From Actinomycetes bacterium (GTDB lineage Bacteria > Actinomycetota > Acidimicrobiia > Acidimicrobiales > RAAP-2), in contig JAJZUS010000002.1 in the NCBI GenBank assembly GCA_021848365.1, positions 248,001 through 312,000 on the forward strand: DNA of 64,000 nucleotides, in the 5' to 3' direction. The position numbers and the translations under genes are program-made. The notes under the pieces are model-generated. The model ran no database searches, was not told the origin of the DNA, and was given only the letters and a program-made list of their open reading frames with translations. Shown piece after piece: positions 17,234 through 25,936 of this stretch; the stretch's first letter is position 1, and each line of letters starts with the position of its first letter.

Positions 17234-20224
17234 TCAGCCGCGGGGCGTCGTCGTCGTGGTCGTCGTCGTGGTCGTCGCCTTGGTCGTCGCCTTGGTCGAC
17301 GTCGCGGTCGACGTCGCGGGAGCACTCGTTCCGAGGGCCCGCTGAGCGTTGAGTAGCGCCCGGTGCATGGCGTTCACGAGGCTCTGGTACTGGCCGAGAT
17401 TGCCCGCGGCGAGGGCCGCCTGGGCCGCGGTGTAGTCGGCCGCCGCCTGAGCCAGGTACGTCGCCGCCGACTGAGTGGTGGGGCCCGTCGAGCTCCCGCC
17501 CGAGCCTCCGGATCCGCCCGAGCCTCCGGTCGAGGCGGGAACGCCCGCGCCGAGGACGTCCGTCAGCGCGCCGGCGAGGGTCGGTTCGATCCCCACCTGC
17601 TGGTTGAAGACGGCGATCACGTACTTCAGCTGCGGCATCGGGTTCGACGTGCTCTCGACGTAGAGCGGCCGGATGTAGAGGACGCTCTGGTCGAGGGGGA
17701 CCATCAGGTTGTTCCCGAGCAGGACCTGAGAGCCGTGCTGGTCGAGCGGGGTGATGATCGAGCTCACCTTGGCGTTCTGCTGGATCTCCGAGTCGGCCTG
17801 CGCCGGCCCCGTCACGAGCGAGCCGCGAGGCGTCTCGTAGACGTAGAGCTGTCCGTAGTCGCTCGGGTCGCTCGTCGCCACCATGAAGGCCGTGAGGCCC
17901 TGGACGTTGGTGGAGTTGCCCGCGGGGACGAAGGCCACGGACTCCAGCAACTGCTGGTGCTGCGTGCCGGGCAGCGAACCCACCTGGAGCAGCGGGCTCA
18001 TCGGGGAGAAGGACGAGGAGACGACGTTGCCGGCCGAGTCGGTGACCGCCGTCTGGGCGAGCGCCGTGTTGGGGCTGCCCGCCCCGGTCGTCGGCGAGAT
18101 CTCCCACCGGTCCGACGCGTTGTAGAAGGCCAGCGCGTTGGTGATGTGGTACCGGGCGAGGGTCGCCGCCTGGACGCTCATCAGGTCCGGCGGGTAGTGC
18201 AGGTGACTCGCGATCTCCGAGGGCATCGACGACATCGGCAGGAACATCGAGGGGAAGGCCGCGCGGTAGGCCTTGAGGATCGGGTCATTGGGGTCGGCCG
18301 CGTAGAACTTCATCGAGCCGGTGTAGGCGTTGATGACCACCTTCACCGAGTTGCGCACGTAGTTGAAGCTGTAGGGCAGTCCGCCCTCGTTGACGCTCAG
18401 GCCGCTGGCGTTCTGGCTGTAGGGGTACTGGTCAGTCGTCGTGTAGCCGTCGAGCACGTACTGGACCGAGCCGTCGGCGATGACCGCGTAGGGCTGCGAG
18501 TCGAAGGAGAGGAACGGGGCCGCCTTGCGGGCCATGGCCTGGACGTCGCGCACGAAGAGCACACGGCTCTGCGACGTGATCTGGTTGGAGATGAGGAAGT
18601 TGAAGTCGTTGAGCCGTAGGGCGAAGGCCATGCGGCGCAGCAGCCCGCCGACCGCGACGCCGCCGGACGCGGCGTAGTGGCTCTCGACCGGCTGCCCCGC
18701 GTTCGTGCCCGAGTTGACCTGGTAGTCGAGCTCGGGCTGCTTGGAGTTGGCGACGACCCAGCCGGGGTCGTTGATGCCGAAGTAGATGTCCGGATGAGTG
18801 AGGACCGGCAGGCCCGCGCTCGACGCCGGCGGGATGTTGTCCACCGACATGATCGGGTTACCGGTCGCGTAGTCGACCGTATTGGCGTCGACCACGACGG
18901 CCCCGATGCCGTGCGTGTACTGGAGGTGCGAGTTGACCCAGCTCGGCGAGGGCAGGTTCGACATGTTGAGCTGGCGCGCCCCGATGAGCACCGGCGTCAA
19001 CTTGCCGTTCACGTAGTAGCGGTCGACGCCGAGCGACGTGAAGGTGTAGTACGAGCGGATCGACTGGCGCTTGTTGACCGTCGCCAGCCCGATGTTGGAC
19101 GACGGATCCCAGAGCCGGATGTTCGACAGCGTCGGGGCGGCCGCGGTCACCTGGCGGGGCGTGATCGTCGTCGCCCCCGCGAAGGCGTGGTACGAGACCT
19201 TGTCGAGGCCGAAGGCCTGGCGGGTCGCCACGATGTTGCGCTGGATGTAGGGGGCCTCGAGGGAGGCCTGGGCCGGCGCGACCTTGAGGCCCTGCAGGAG
19301 GGCCGGGTAGACGACGCCGATCACCAGGGCGACGAACATCCACAGTCCGACCGCGACGACCGGCAGGGACCACCCCCGCGAGCGGACGTTGGCGAGCAGG
19401 ATCGCGGCCGAGGCGAGCGACAGCACGACGAGGATGGTGAGGGCCGGGAGCCGGGCGTGGACGTCGGTGTAACCGGCCCCCTGCACGAAGCCGTTGGTCG
19501 AGTTGACCAGTTCCCACCGCGCGATCACGTAGCCCGCGGCCTTCATCACCGCGATGCCGGCACCGATCACCGATAGGTGGGCCTTCACCCGCGGAGCGAC
19601 CCGGGGCGTGACCCGGGCGGCCCGGATGCCGCCGTTCAGGTAGTGGAAGATCGCGGTGATCGCGAAGATGACGACCAGCGCGACGAGCAGCCACGTCACC
19701 ACGTACGAGAGGAACGGCAGGGTGAAGACGTAGAACCCGATGTCGTTGTGGAAGAGCGGGTCGCGCACGTGGAACGACTGACGGTGGGCGAAGAGTAAGT
19801 AGTTCTGCCACTGTCCGGCCGCGTTCGCGCCGGCGACGGCCGCCACCAGCAGGGCGACCAGGGCGTAGACGCGTCCGGCGCGGGGTCGCACCAGGTTCTG
19901 GAACCGCCGGACCACGTCGTCCTCGGGCTCGAAGGTGAGGTCCCGGGCGCCGAATCGGTCGGTGAGGAGCAGGTTGCCCCAGAGCAGAGCGAAGAAGACG
20001 ACGCCGAAGGTCACCCCCAGTCCGACCTTCACCGCGAACAGGGTCGTGAAGACGTTGCCCAGGCCGACCGACGAGAACCACAACTGGTCCGTCCATAGCA
20101 CCGCGATGCTGCGCAGCGAGAGGAAGAGGATCGCTAGGACGACGATCGCGAGGCCGAGCCAGAAGCGGCGCGACAGTCGCCCCATGCGACGGGGCCGTGA
20201 CGGGACATCGGCCGGGCTACGCAC
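17234..20224 (-). CDS. UPF0182 family membrane protein with poly-Thr tail
   Basis: 996 residues. About seven membrane helices occupy the first third (first helix FWLGLAIVVLAILFLSL, then IAVLWTDQLWF, the family's conserved start). A large extracellular domain follows (YTDVHARLPALTIL, then RSYYTFTSLGVDRYYVNGK and YVRNSVKVVINAYTGSMKFY). The last ~100 residues add a Gly/Ser linker, a helical segment (YLAQAAADYTAAQAALAAGN) and a tail with ten Thr in a row. The family (COG1615) is widespread in actinobacteria and cyanobacteria with no known function. GTG 20224 is used as start; ATG 20185 is an alternative. Confidence 0.92.
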   Translation of the reverse strand: MRSPADVPSRPRRMGRLSRRFWLGLAIVVLAILFLSLRSIAVLWTDQLWFSSVGLGNVFTTLFAVKVGLGVTFGVVFFALLWGNLLLTDRFGARDLTFEPEDDVVRRFQNLVRPRAGRVYALVALLVAAVAGANAAGQWQNYLLFAHRQSFHVRDPLFHNDIGFYVFTLPFLSYVVTWLLVALVVIFAITAIFHYLNGGIRAARVTPRVAPRVKAHLSVIGAGIAVMKAAGYVIARWELVNSTNGFVQGAGYTDVHARLPALTILVVLSLASAAILLANVRSRGWSLPVVAVGLWMFVALVIGVVYPALLQGLKVAPAQASLEAPYIQRNIVATRQAFGLDKVSYHAFAGATTITPRQVTAAAPTLSNIRLWDPSSNIGLATVNKRQSIRSYYTFTSLGVDRYYVNGKLTPVLIGARQLNMSNLPSPSWVNSHLQYTHGIGAVVVDANTVDYATGNPIMSVDNIPPASSAGLPVLTHPDIYFGINDPGWVVANSKQPELDYQVNSGTNAGQPVESHYAASGGVAVGGLLRRMAFALRLNDFNFLISNQITSQSRVLFVRDVQAMARKAAPFLSFDSQPYAVIADGSVQYVLDGYTTTDQYPYSQNASGLSVNEGGLPYSFNYVRNSVKVVINAYTGSMKFYAADPNDPILKAYRAAFPSMFLPMSSMPSEIASHLHYPPDLMSVQAATLARYHITNALAFYNASDRWEISPTTGAGSPNTALAQTAVTDSAGNVVSSSFSPMSPLLQVGSLPGTQHQQLLESVAFVPAGNSTNVQGLTAFMVATSDPSDYGQLYVYETPRGSLVTGPAQADSEIQQNAKVSSIITPLDQHGSQVLLGNNLMVPLDQSVLYIRPLYVESTSNPMPQLKYVIAVFNQQVGIEPTLAGALTDVLGAGVPASTGGSGGSGGSGGSSTGPTTQSAATYLAQAAADYTAAQAALAAGNLGQYQSLVNAMHRALLNAQRALGTSAPATSTATSTKATTKATTTTTTTTTTPRG

Positions 20225-20244
20225 CCCTGCAGCCTACGCCGAAC

Positions 20245-21966
20245 CTAGAGGGGAACGACCGTGCACCCACACCCCGCGTGCAGGGGTGGGTGCGCCGCGC
20301 CGCTCGGGAAGGCCGCGCCGCTCGGGCGCTCGCCGGCCGCCGCGTCCAGCGCGCAGACGTCGCACGGCGCGTCGTAGGGTGCGGCGAGGAAGCGGACCGA
20401 CCGCCCCGCGGCGGCCGCGACGACGCCGACGTGGAAGGCTCGGCGCGCCGCGTCGAGGCACAGTCGCTCGACCCGGGGTCCGCGCCACTCCTTGTAGGCG
20501 GTGTTCACCCGATCCTGACCGTCACCGCTCCCGTCGGCGAGGATGCGCTTGCGCAGCGCCAGCACGATCGTCACCGCGAGGTCGGCCGTGCACTCGTCGA
20601 GTGCGGCCCGATCGACCGGCCCCGTGCTGGCCCCGGCCTCGTCGTAGGCGAACTGGACCCCCGCGGCGGCGGCGTCGGCGAGGGCGTCGAAGGCCGCGTC
20701 GGCGTAGCGCGCGCGCTGCGCGTGCTCGTCCTCGAGCTCGGTGGTGATCATGCCCCGCACCGAGCGCAGTCGGTCCAGCATGACGTTCTGGTCATCTTGC
20801 AGCGCCCGCTTCACTCGCCGAGTGAGGACGGCCAGCGACTCGGCGATCGCCGCGTCGCGCCGACGGAAGAGTTCGGCGGTGGGCGCCGACGGGGCCTCTC
20901 CCTTGCCCGGAGCCCGACGAGGGGCCGGGGGTGGGGTCGGGACGGCACCGCGCTCCTCGAGGGTCGCCTTGCGCAGGCGCGCGAAGATCTCGTTCACGAC
21001 GTCGGTGCCCGACCCGTCGGGCTCCTCTCCCGTCGCCGCCTCGGCGGGCGGGGCCGGTGCCCCCGACGCCGCGGTCGCCCGGGTACGGGGGCGGGGCGGC
21101 GCGGGAGCCTCGGTCGGCCCGTCGGTCACGACGGTCTCGGGCGTCACCGGCACCACGTCGGGCACCTCGCGCAGCGGCGTCCCGGCGAGGAGCTCGTCGT
21201 CGCTCGGGTCGGGCGAGGCCGGACGCAGTCGGAGCGCCTCCACGGCGGCGGCGCGCGCCGCCTCGTCGGAGCCGTGCAGTCCGCCCAGTACGCCCTCGAC
21301 CTGTTCGCGCACGGCCTGGACGGCCCCCACGAGACTGTCGCGAGCGGTGCGCAGCTGCTCGATCTGCACGTGCAACGACTTGCGCTTGACGACGAGGTCG
21401 TTGAGGACGGTCTTGCGCGCCTGGGTGGCCTGCTCGAGCAAGGCCCGGCCCTGCTCGCGGGCCCGCTCCACGAGCGCCTCGCCGTTGAGCTTGGCCGACT
21501 CGATGAGGCGTTCGGCCGCGAGCCGAGCGTCGCGCTCGGTCGTGGCGGCGCCCGCCTCCGCCTCCGTGGCGATGGCGGCCGCCCGCTCCTGGGCCTCGAT
21601 GAGGTGAGCGGCCGCTCGCTGCTGGGACTCGGCGTAGAGCTGGGCGCTGCGCTCCTGGGCCTCGGCCGTGACCCGGCCGGCCTCCTCGTGGGCCGACCGC
21701 AGGATCGCCGCGCTCTGGGCGCCGAGCGCGCTCGCCAGGGTCGCCTCGTCGAAGGTCGGATTGGCCGCTCGACGCAGAGCCTCGGAGAGCTGCTCTTGGA
21801 GCTCGCGCACCTTGTGCTCCAGGTGGCCCATCTCGCGCGCCACGGCCTCCAGGTGGCTGCGCACCTCCTGCGGGTCGTAGCCACCCTTGCGAACGGTCGC
21901 GAAGGTGACCCGGGCGACTTCGGCCGCGGACTGGCGGGTCGTCGAGAGGATGCGCCGTTCGTCCAT
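20245..21966 (-). CDS. DivIVA-type coiled-coil protein with phage MuF-like Cys/His C-terminus
   Basis: 573 residues from ATG 21966. Residues ~15-60 match the DivIVA lipid-binding start (FATVRKGGYDPQEVRSHLEAV). They are followed by ~180 residues of continuous Ala/Glu/Gln/Arg coiled coil and a Pro/Ala/Thr-rich linker (about 265-345). A second helical domain ends in a compact motif CDVCALDA ... HPPLHAGCGCTVVPL. That CxxC plus HP.H..C.C pattern is like the C-terminus of phage Mu gpF-type head morphogenesis proteins. DivIVA proteins mark curved membrane at poles and septa. The combination is unusual; nothing else of a phage is nearby. Confidence 0.7.
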   Translation of the reverse strand: MDERRILSTTRQSAAEVARVTFATVRKGGYDPQEVRSHLEAVAREMGHLEHKVRELQEQLSEALRRAANPTFDEATLASALGAQSAAILRSAHEEAGRVTAEAQERSAQLYAESQQRAAAHLIEAQERAAAIATEAEAGAATTERDARLAAERLIESAKLNGEALVERAREQGRALLEQATQARKTVLNDLVVKRKSLHVQIEQLRTARDSLVGAVQAVREQVEGVLGGLHGSDEAARAAAVEALRLRPASPDPSDDELLAGTPLREVPDVVPVTPETVVTDGPTEAPAPPRPRTRATAASGAPAPPAEAATGEEPDGSGTDVVNEIFARLRKATLEERGAVPTPPPAPRRAPGKGEAPSAPTAELFRRRDAAIAESLAVLTRRVKRALQDDQNVMLDRLRSVRGMITTELEDEHAQRARYADAAFDALADAAAAGVQFAYDEAGASTGPVDRAALDECTADLAVTIVLALRKRILADGSGDGQDRVNTAYKEWRGPRVERLCLDAARRAFHVGVVAAAAGRSVRFLAAPYDAPCDVCALDAAAGERPSGAAFPSGAAHPPLHAGCGCTVVPL

Positions 21967-21976
21967 TCCCCAAAGA

Positions 21977-23086
21977 CTACGACGAACGGGTCCCCGTTCC
22001 GGTGCTCCCGAGCGGGTGGGGGACGCTCAACGGGACGGGTCGAGCCCCGCCGAGGCGATGCAGGGCGTCGAGGGCCTGGCGCAAGGAGGTCACGCCGATC
22101 ACGCGCAGGCTCGGCGAGGCCACCGACCGCGCCGTGGCGACCTCGACCTGGGGAACGAGGAAGACCGTCGCGCCGGCGCGCTCCACGGCGATGGTCTTCT
22201 CGGCGACGCCCCCGACGTCGCCGACCTGTCCGGCGGTGTCGATGGTCCCGGTCGCCGCGACCACGTGGCCCCCCGTGATGGAGGTCCGGCTCAGCTGGTC
22301 GATGAGGGCGAGGGTCATCGCGAGGCCGGCCGACGGGCCGCCGATGTAGTTGGTGTCCACGTTGACCGTCGCCGGAAGTCGGAAGGCGACGCCGTCCTCG
22401 AGGGCGACGCCCAGCCACGCGTGGTCGGGACCGCTCACCCCCGGGCAGCCCGACGGGAGCGATCCCGCCGGGGGCGTGCCCGCCCGCAGCGACACGGTGC
22501 GCTCGCTCCCGTAGGTGATGCGCCCCTGGGCGTCGATCCGCGCCGGGTCGACACCGAGACGCACGATCGACCCGGGACGCACGTCGTGAACCGCGGCCAC
22601 CAGGCCGCAGGCGCTCACGACCGGCCGCCCGTCGACCGCCACGACGCGGTCGGCGACGTGCAGGTGATGGCGGGCGGGCGACGGGGCGATCACACCGGTC
22701 ACGACGGCGCCGGTCGGCGTCGCGACGGGCCGCCACCCGAGGGCGCGCAGGGCCGCCACCGCGGCCGCCTCCTTCGAGTCGGACATCTGGAGGAAGCCCT
22801 GCGGGCCGATCTCGTCGGATGGGATGCCGGGCTCGAGGAGCTGGTTCGCGCTCACGAACTCCACCGGATGCTGGAAGTGCAGGATGAGCCACTGCCACGC
22901 CGTCAGCGACGAGAGGTAGACGTCGGTGAGGAGGATCCGGTCGTGGTGGTCCCGGCTCGGCAGTCCGCTCACCGAGACGAGGGGGCCGACCGCGCTGGCC
23001 TGGCCCGGCGTGAGCGCGTAGTAGGGGACGGTCCAACTCTGCAGTCCCACGACGGCGAGGATGACCACGGCCAGGGCCGCCAGCAC
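21977..23086 (-). CDS. YlbL-type membrane protease (PDZ plus Lon/S16 domain)
   Basis: 369 residues. The N-terminal helix (LAALAVVILAVVGL) is followed by the family segment VPYYALTPGQA, then a PDZ domain (GAVVTGVIAPSPA, VADRVVAVDG). A C-terminal Lon-type proteolytic domain has Ser in GGPSAGLAMTLALID and Lys in GGVAEKTIAVERAGA, an intact Ser-Lys dyad. Proteins of this kind cleave membrane or exported substrates, e.g. in division checkpoints. GTG 23086 is the only usual start in the open frame, though it leaves few basic residues before the helix. It is divergent from the HEAT gene and 10 nt upstream of the DivIVA-like gene, probably in one operon. Confidence 0.9.
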   Translation of the reverse strand: MLAALAVVILAVVGLQSWTVPYYALTPGQASAVGPLVSVSGLPSRDHHDRILLTDVYLSSLTAWQWLILHFQHPVEFVSANQLLEPGIPSDEIGPQGFLQMSDSKEAAAVAALRALGWRPVATPTGAVVTGVIAPSPARHHLHVADRVVAVDGRPVVSACGLVAAVHDVRPGSIVRLGVDPARIDAQGRITYGSERTVSLRAGTPPAGSLPSGCPGVSGPDHAWLGVALEDGVAFRLPATVNVDTNYIGGPSAGLAMTLALIDQLSRTSITGGHVVAATGTIDTAGQVGDVGGVAEKTIAVERAGATVFLVPQVEVATARSVASPSLRVIGVTSLRQALDALHRLGGARPVPLSVPHPLGSTGTGTRSS

Positions 23087-23131
23087 GACGGTCAGGCGAC
23101 GACGCGACGGGCGAGATGGTGGAATGGGCTC

Positions 23132-23788
23132 GTGGATCGCGATGCCGACACGCTACCGGAGTGGATCGAGTCGTTGATCCTCGCCACGACGGCCGACGAT
23201 GAGCCGTCGGCCGAGCTGGTTCGGCGGGGGCTCGGGCACGGCCACGAGCGGGTCCGGGTGATCGCGCTGCGGGCCGCGGCGCGACGGGGGCTCCTCGAGG
23301 ACGCCGACCTCGACGCCGCGCGACGCGACGAGTCCCCGAGCGTGCGCCGCGAGGCCCTGACCCAGATCGCGCGCGGCGCCGGAGGACGACCCGACGCGGT
23401 GGTGTCGAGTCTGGCCGACCCCGACGCGCTGGTGGCCGAGGCGGCCGCCTTCGCGCTGGGCGAGCGAGCGGTGACGTCGGCCGTCGGGGAGCTGGCGCGA
23501 GCGGCCGGGACACACGCCGACGCGCGCGTGCGCGAGGCCGCCGTGGCCGCCCTCGGCGCTCTCGGGGATCCGGCCGGGCTCCCCGCGATCGTCGCCGCCC
23601 TCGACGACCGGCCCCCCGTGCGTCGTCGGGCCACCGTCGCCCTCGCCGCCTTCGACGACCCTCGAGCCGCCTCGGCGCTCGAACGGGCCCGCGCCGATCG
23701 CGACTGGCAGGTCCGCGACGTCGCCCGGCGCCTGAGCGACGAGGACGGGGACGAGGACGGGGACGACATTCCCTTCGGCGGCCACTGA
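23132..23788 (+). CDS. HEAT-repeat protein
   Basis: 218 residues from GTG 23132 with GGTGGA about 8 nt upstream. It is built of five or six HEAT/PBS-lyase-like helical pairs (ERVRVIALRAAARRGLL, SVRREALTQIARG, ALVAEAAAFALGERA, ARVREAAVAALGALGDP, VRRRATVALAAFDDP). The acidic tail is DEDGDEDGDDIPFGGH. Such proteins are protein-binding scaffolds. It is divergent from the YlbL-type protease gene with 45 bp between starts and convergent with the MreB-like gene. Confidence 0.8.
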   Translation: MDRDADTLPEWIESLILATTADDEPSAELVRRGLGHGHERVRVIALRAAARRGLLEDADLDAARRDESPSVRREALTQIARGAGGRPDAVVSSLADPDALVAEAAAFALGERAVTSAVGELARAAGTHADARVREAAVAALGALGDPAGLPAIVAALDDRPPVRRRATVALAAFDDPRAASALERARADRDWQVRDVARRLSDEDGDEDGDDIPFGGH

Positions 23789-23797
23789 GCCGCCTCG

Positions 23798-24802
23798 TTA
23801 CCGGTCGGCGTCGCGAAAGAGCGCGTGCAACGAGGACATCTCCTCGAGGCACAGCTGGAGGCCCTTGATGATCACGAGATCGGGCTGGTCGGCGACCATC
23901 ACGGTGACGCCGGTGCGCTCGGCGACGAGCTCGGCGAGATCGGCCATCCGCGCCTGCCCGCCCACGAGCGTCAGTCCCCGGGCGCTCACGTCCTGCGAGA
24001 GGTCGGGCGGGGCCCCCGAGAGGGAGTCCTCGATCATGGCGACCGCGGCGTGGACGACGTCGTGGAGCGCCACGTTCACGAGGTCCGCGCCGATGTCGAC
24101 CTCGATGACGTCGCCGGTGTCGACGGTCCGGCACCGCACGACCTCGGAGAGGCCCCGCGTCGCGCCCTTCGCCGACCCCAGGGCGATCTTCAGCGACTCG
24201 ATGACCGTCGGGGCGATCACCACGCCGAAGCGGTGCCGCGCGAGCGACGCGATCGCGAGGTCGATGTCGGAGCCCCCCTGGCGACGCGTCGCGCTCGTGA
24301 CGATGCCGCCGAGCGAGAGCAGGGTCGCCTCGGAGGCGCCCCCGCCCAGCACGGCGACGGCCGAGCCGACGGGATCCTGGACCGGTAGGCCGAGGCCGAT
24401 CCCCGCGGCGAGCGGCGCCTCGATCAGGCTCACCTCGCGAGCGCCGGCCTGGATGGCCGCCTGACGGAGCGCCCGGCGCTCGATCGCGGTGGCGAGGGAC
24501 GGGACGCTCATGACGACGCGGGCCCGGCTGAGCCGCGACAGACCCACCCGCTCGAAGAGGCCCGACACCAGTCGGGCCGTCACGTCGAAGTCGACGGTGG
24601 CCCCCTGGGCCAGCGGGCGGAACACGACCACGTGGCGGCTGGTGCGTGCGACGAGGTCGAGCGCGCCGTAACCGACCTCGACCACCGCCCCCGACCGGGT
24701 GTCGATCGCGACGCTGGTCGGCTCGTTGAAGACGACCCCGTCCGAGGCCAGGGCCACCCTCGTCATGGAGGTCCCGATATCCATCGCGACGTCCGTGGCC
24801 AC
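23798..24802 (-). CDS. MreB-like actin-family protein, divergent in the nucleotide site
   Basis: 334 residues, close to the usual MreB length. The fold can be followed: phosphate-1 region DIGTSMTRVAL, SVPSLATAIERRALRQAA, the SLIEAPLAAGIGLGLP segment, GGSDIDLAIASLARHRFG, IESLKIALGSAKG and GLTLVGGQARM. In MreB the phosphate-2 loop is usually DIGGGT; here it is VLGGGASEA, without the Asp. The adenosine-loop GGGA is GGQA. No mreC or mreD is adjacent. It may bind nucleotide without hydrolysing it, or act as a regulator of filaments. It is divergent from the PDZ pseudoprotease gene. Confidence 0.8.
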   Translation of the reverse strand: MATDVAMDIGTSMTRVALASDGVVFNEPTSVAIDTRSGAVVEVGYGALDLVARTSRHVVVFRPLAQGATVDFDVTARLVSGLFERVGLSRLSRARVVMSVPSLATAIERRALRQAAIQAGAREVSLIEAPLAAGIGLGLPVQDPVGSAVAVLGGGASEATLLSLGGIVTSATRRQGGSDIDLAIASLARHRFGVVIAPTVIESLKIALGSAKGATRGLSEVVRCRTVDTGDVIEVDIGADLVNVALHDVVHAAVAMIEDSLSGAPPDLSQDVSARGLTLVGGQARMADLAELVAERTGVTVMVADQPDLVIIKGLQLCLEEMSSLHALFRDADR

Positions 24803-24859
24803 GCAGCGATGTTAGAGCGACCTACCACCACCCCCGTTCGGTCGGTAGCCTGAACGGCC

Positions 24860-25927
24860 GTGGCGTGGCGATGGAGGCTCGGTCGCGGGCGGGCGACGCC
24901 GCCTCCGGAGGACCGGGGCTGGCTCCACCCCAGCGAGCTGCCCTCCTTCACCCGCCTCCCGACCCACCACGTCCCACCGGTCGCGGAGCGCACGCTGCGC
25001 ATCGCGGCGTCACTCCTGGTCCTCGGCCTGGTCGGCGCGGCCGCGGGCTTCGCCTCGTCGCGGGACCACTCCCCGCCCAACCAGCCGATGTCCCAGAACG
25101 TCGCGATGCGCCTCGCGGACCTGCCCCCCGTCCTCCAGCGGGTCGCGCCGCACGTGGTCGACCTCACGATCACGACGCCCTCCCACGTCACGACGGTGGC
25201 GGCCATGGTGCTGCCCGGGTCGCTCGCGGTGACGACGGCCGCGATCCCCCACGGGGCCCTGCTCACCGCCTGGGTCACCGGGCGAGCCCCCTTCATGGCG
25301 AGCTGGGTGGGGCGCGACCGGGTCATGGGCTTCTCGATCGTGCACCTGAGCCAACCCGTCGCTCCGGCCGCTCTCGCGCCGATGCCGGCGAGCGCGTCGG
25401 TCACGGCGCTCGCTCCCGTCACGACCGGACCGACGGTGGCCCCACGGTTCACGTGGTCGACGACGACGATCGGCGACCCCGTCCTGCGGGCGAACGGCGT
25501 CGTGAGCTACCTCGCGGCCGTGCCCGAGTCGAACCTCGACGGGCTCGACGACGCCGTCGCGGTGAACGGTGCCGGGCGGGTCGTGGCGGTCCTCGCCGGG
25601 GGCAGCGCCTGGTACTCGGCCCAGTTCGTCGCCCGCGTCGCCCAGATCGTGGCGACGGGCGACGGCTGCCACGCCGGCCTCGGGATCGCGGGCACGACGG
25701 CCCAGGGCGGCGGCGTTCTGGTCACCCACATCCCCACCTCCAGCCCGGCCCACGGCCGACTGCGCACGGGCGACGTCCTCGTGCGCCTGAACGGCCACTC
25801 GATCTCCACCTGGAGCGGCCTGCTGACCCAGCTCTACCTAACCCCGGCTCGCACCCTCGCGACCATCGACCTCGTCCGCGGATCCCAACAGACCCACACC
25901 GAGGTCTGGCTGACCTGCGCGCTCTAG
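24860..25927 (+). CDS. Membrane-anchored trypsin-fold/PDZ protein lacking the catalytic triad
   Basis: 355 residues from GTG 24860. After a basic start (RGWLHPSELPSF), one membrane helix lies near 48-68. A trypsin-like domain follows in which the usual positions are replaced: LAVTTAAIPHGA where TN(A)HV is expected, DRVMGFSIVHL where D(L/V)A(L/V) is expected, and GGSAWYSAQ in place of GDSGGP. The C-terminal PDZ (GLGIAG, ARTLATIDLV) looks intact. Probably a pseudoprotease that binds peptides or partner proteases. It may be paired with the YlbL protease nearby; this is inference. Confidence 0.75.
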   Translation: MAWRWRLGRGRATPPPEDRGWLHPSELPSFTRLPTHHVPPVAERTLRIAASLLVLGLVGAAAGFASSRDHSPPNQPMSQNVAMRLADLPPVLQRVAPHVVDLTITTPSHVTTVAAMVLPGSLAVTTAAIPHGALLTAWVTGRAPFMASWVGRDRVMGFSIVHLSQPVAPAALAPMPASASVTALAPVTTGPTVAPRFTWSTTTIGDPVLRANGVVSYLAAVPESNLDGLDDAVAVNGAGRVVAVLAGGSAWYSAQFVARVAQIVATGDGCHAGLGIAGTTAQGGGVLVTHIPTSSPAHGRLRTGDVLVRLNGHSISTWSGLLTQLYLTPARTLATIDLVRGSQQTHTEVWLTCAL

Positions 25928-25936
25928 GTTGGTGGC

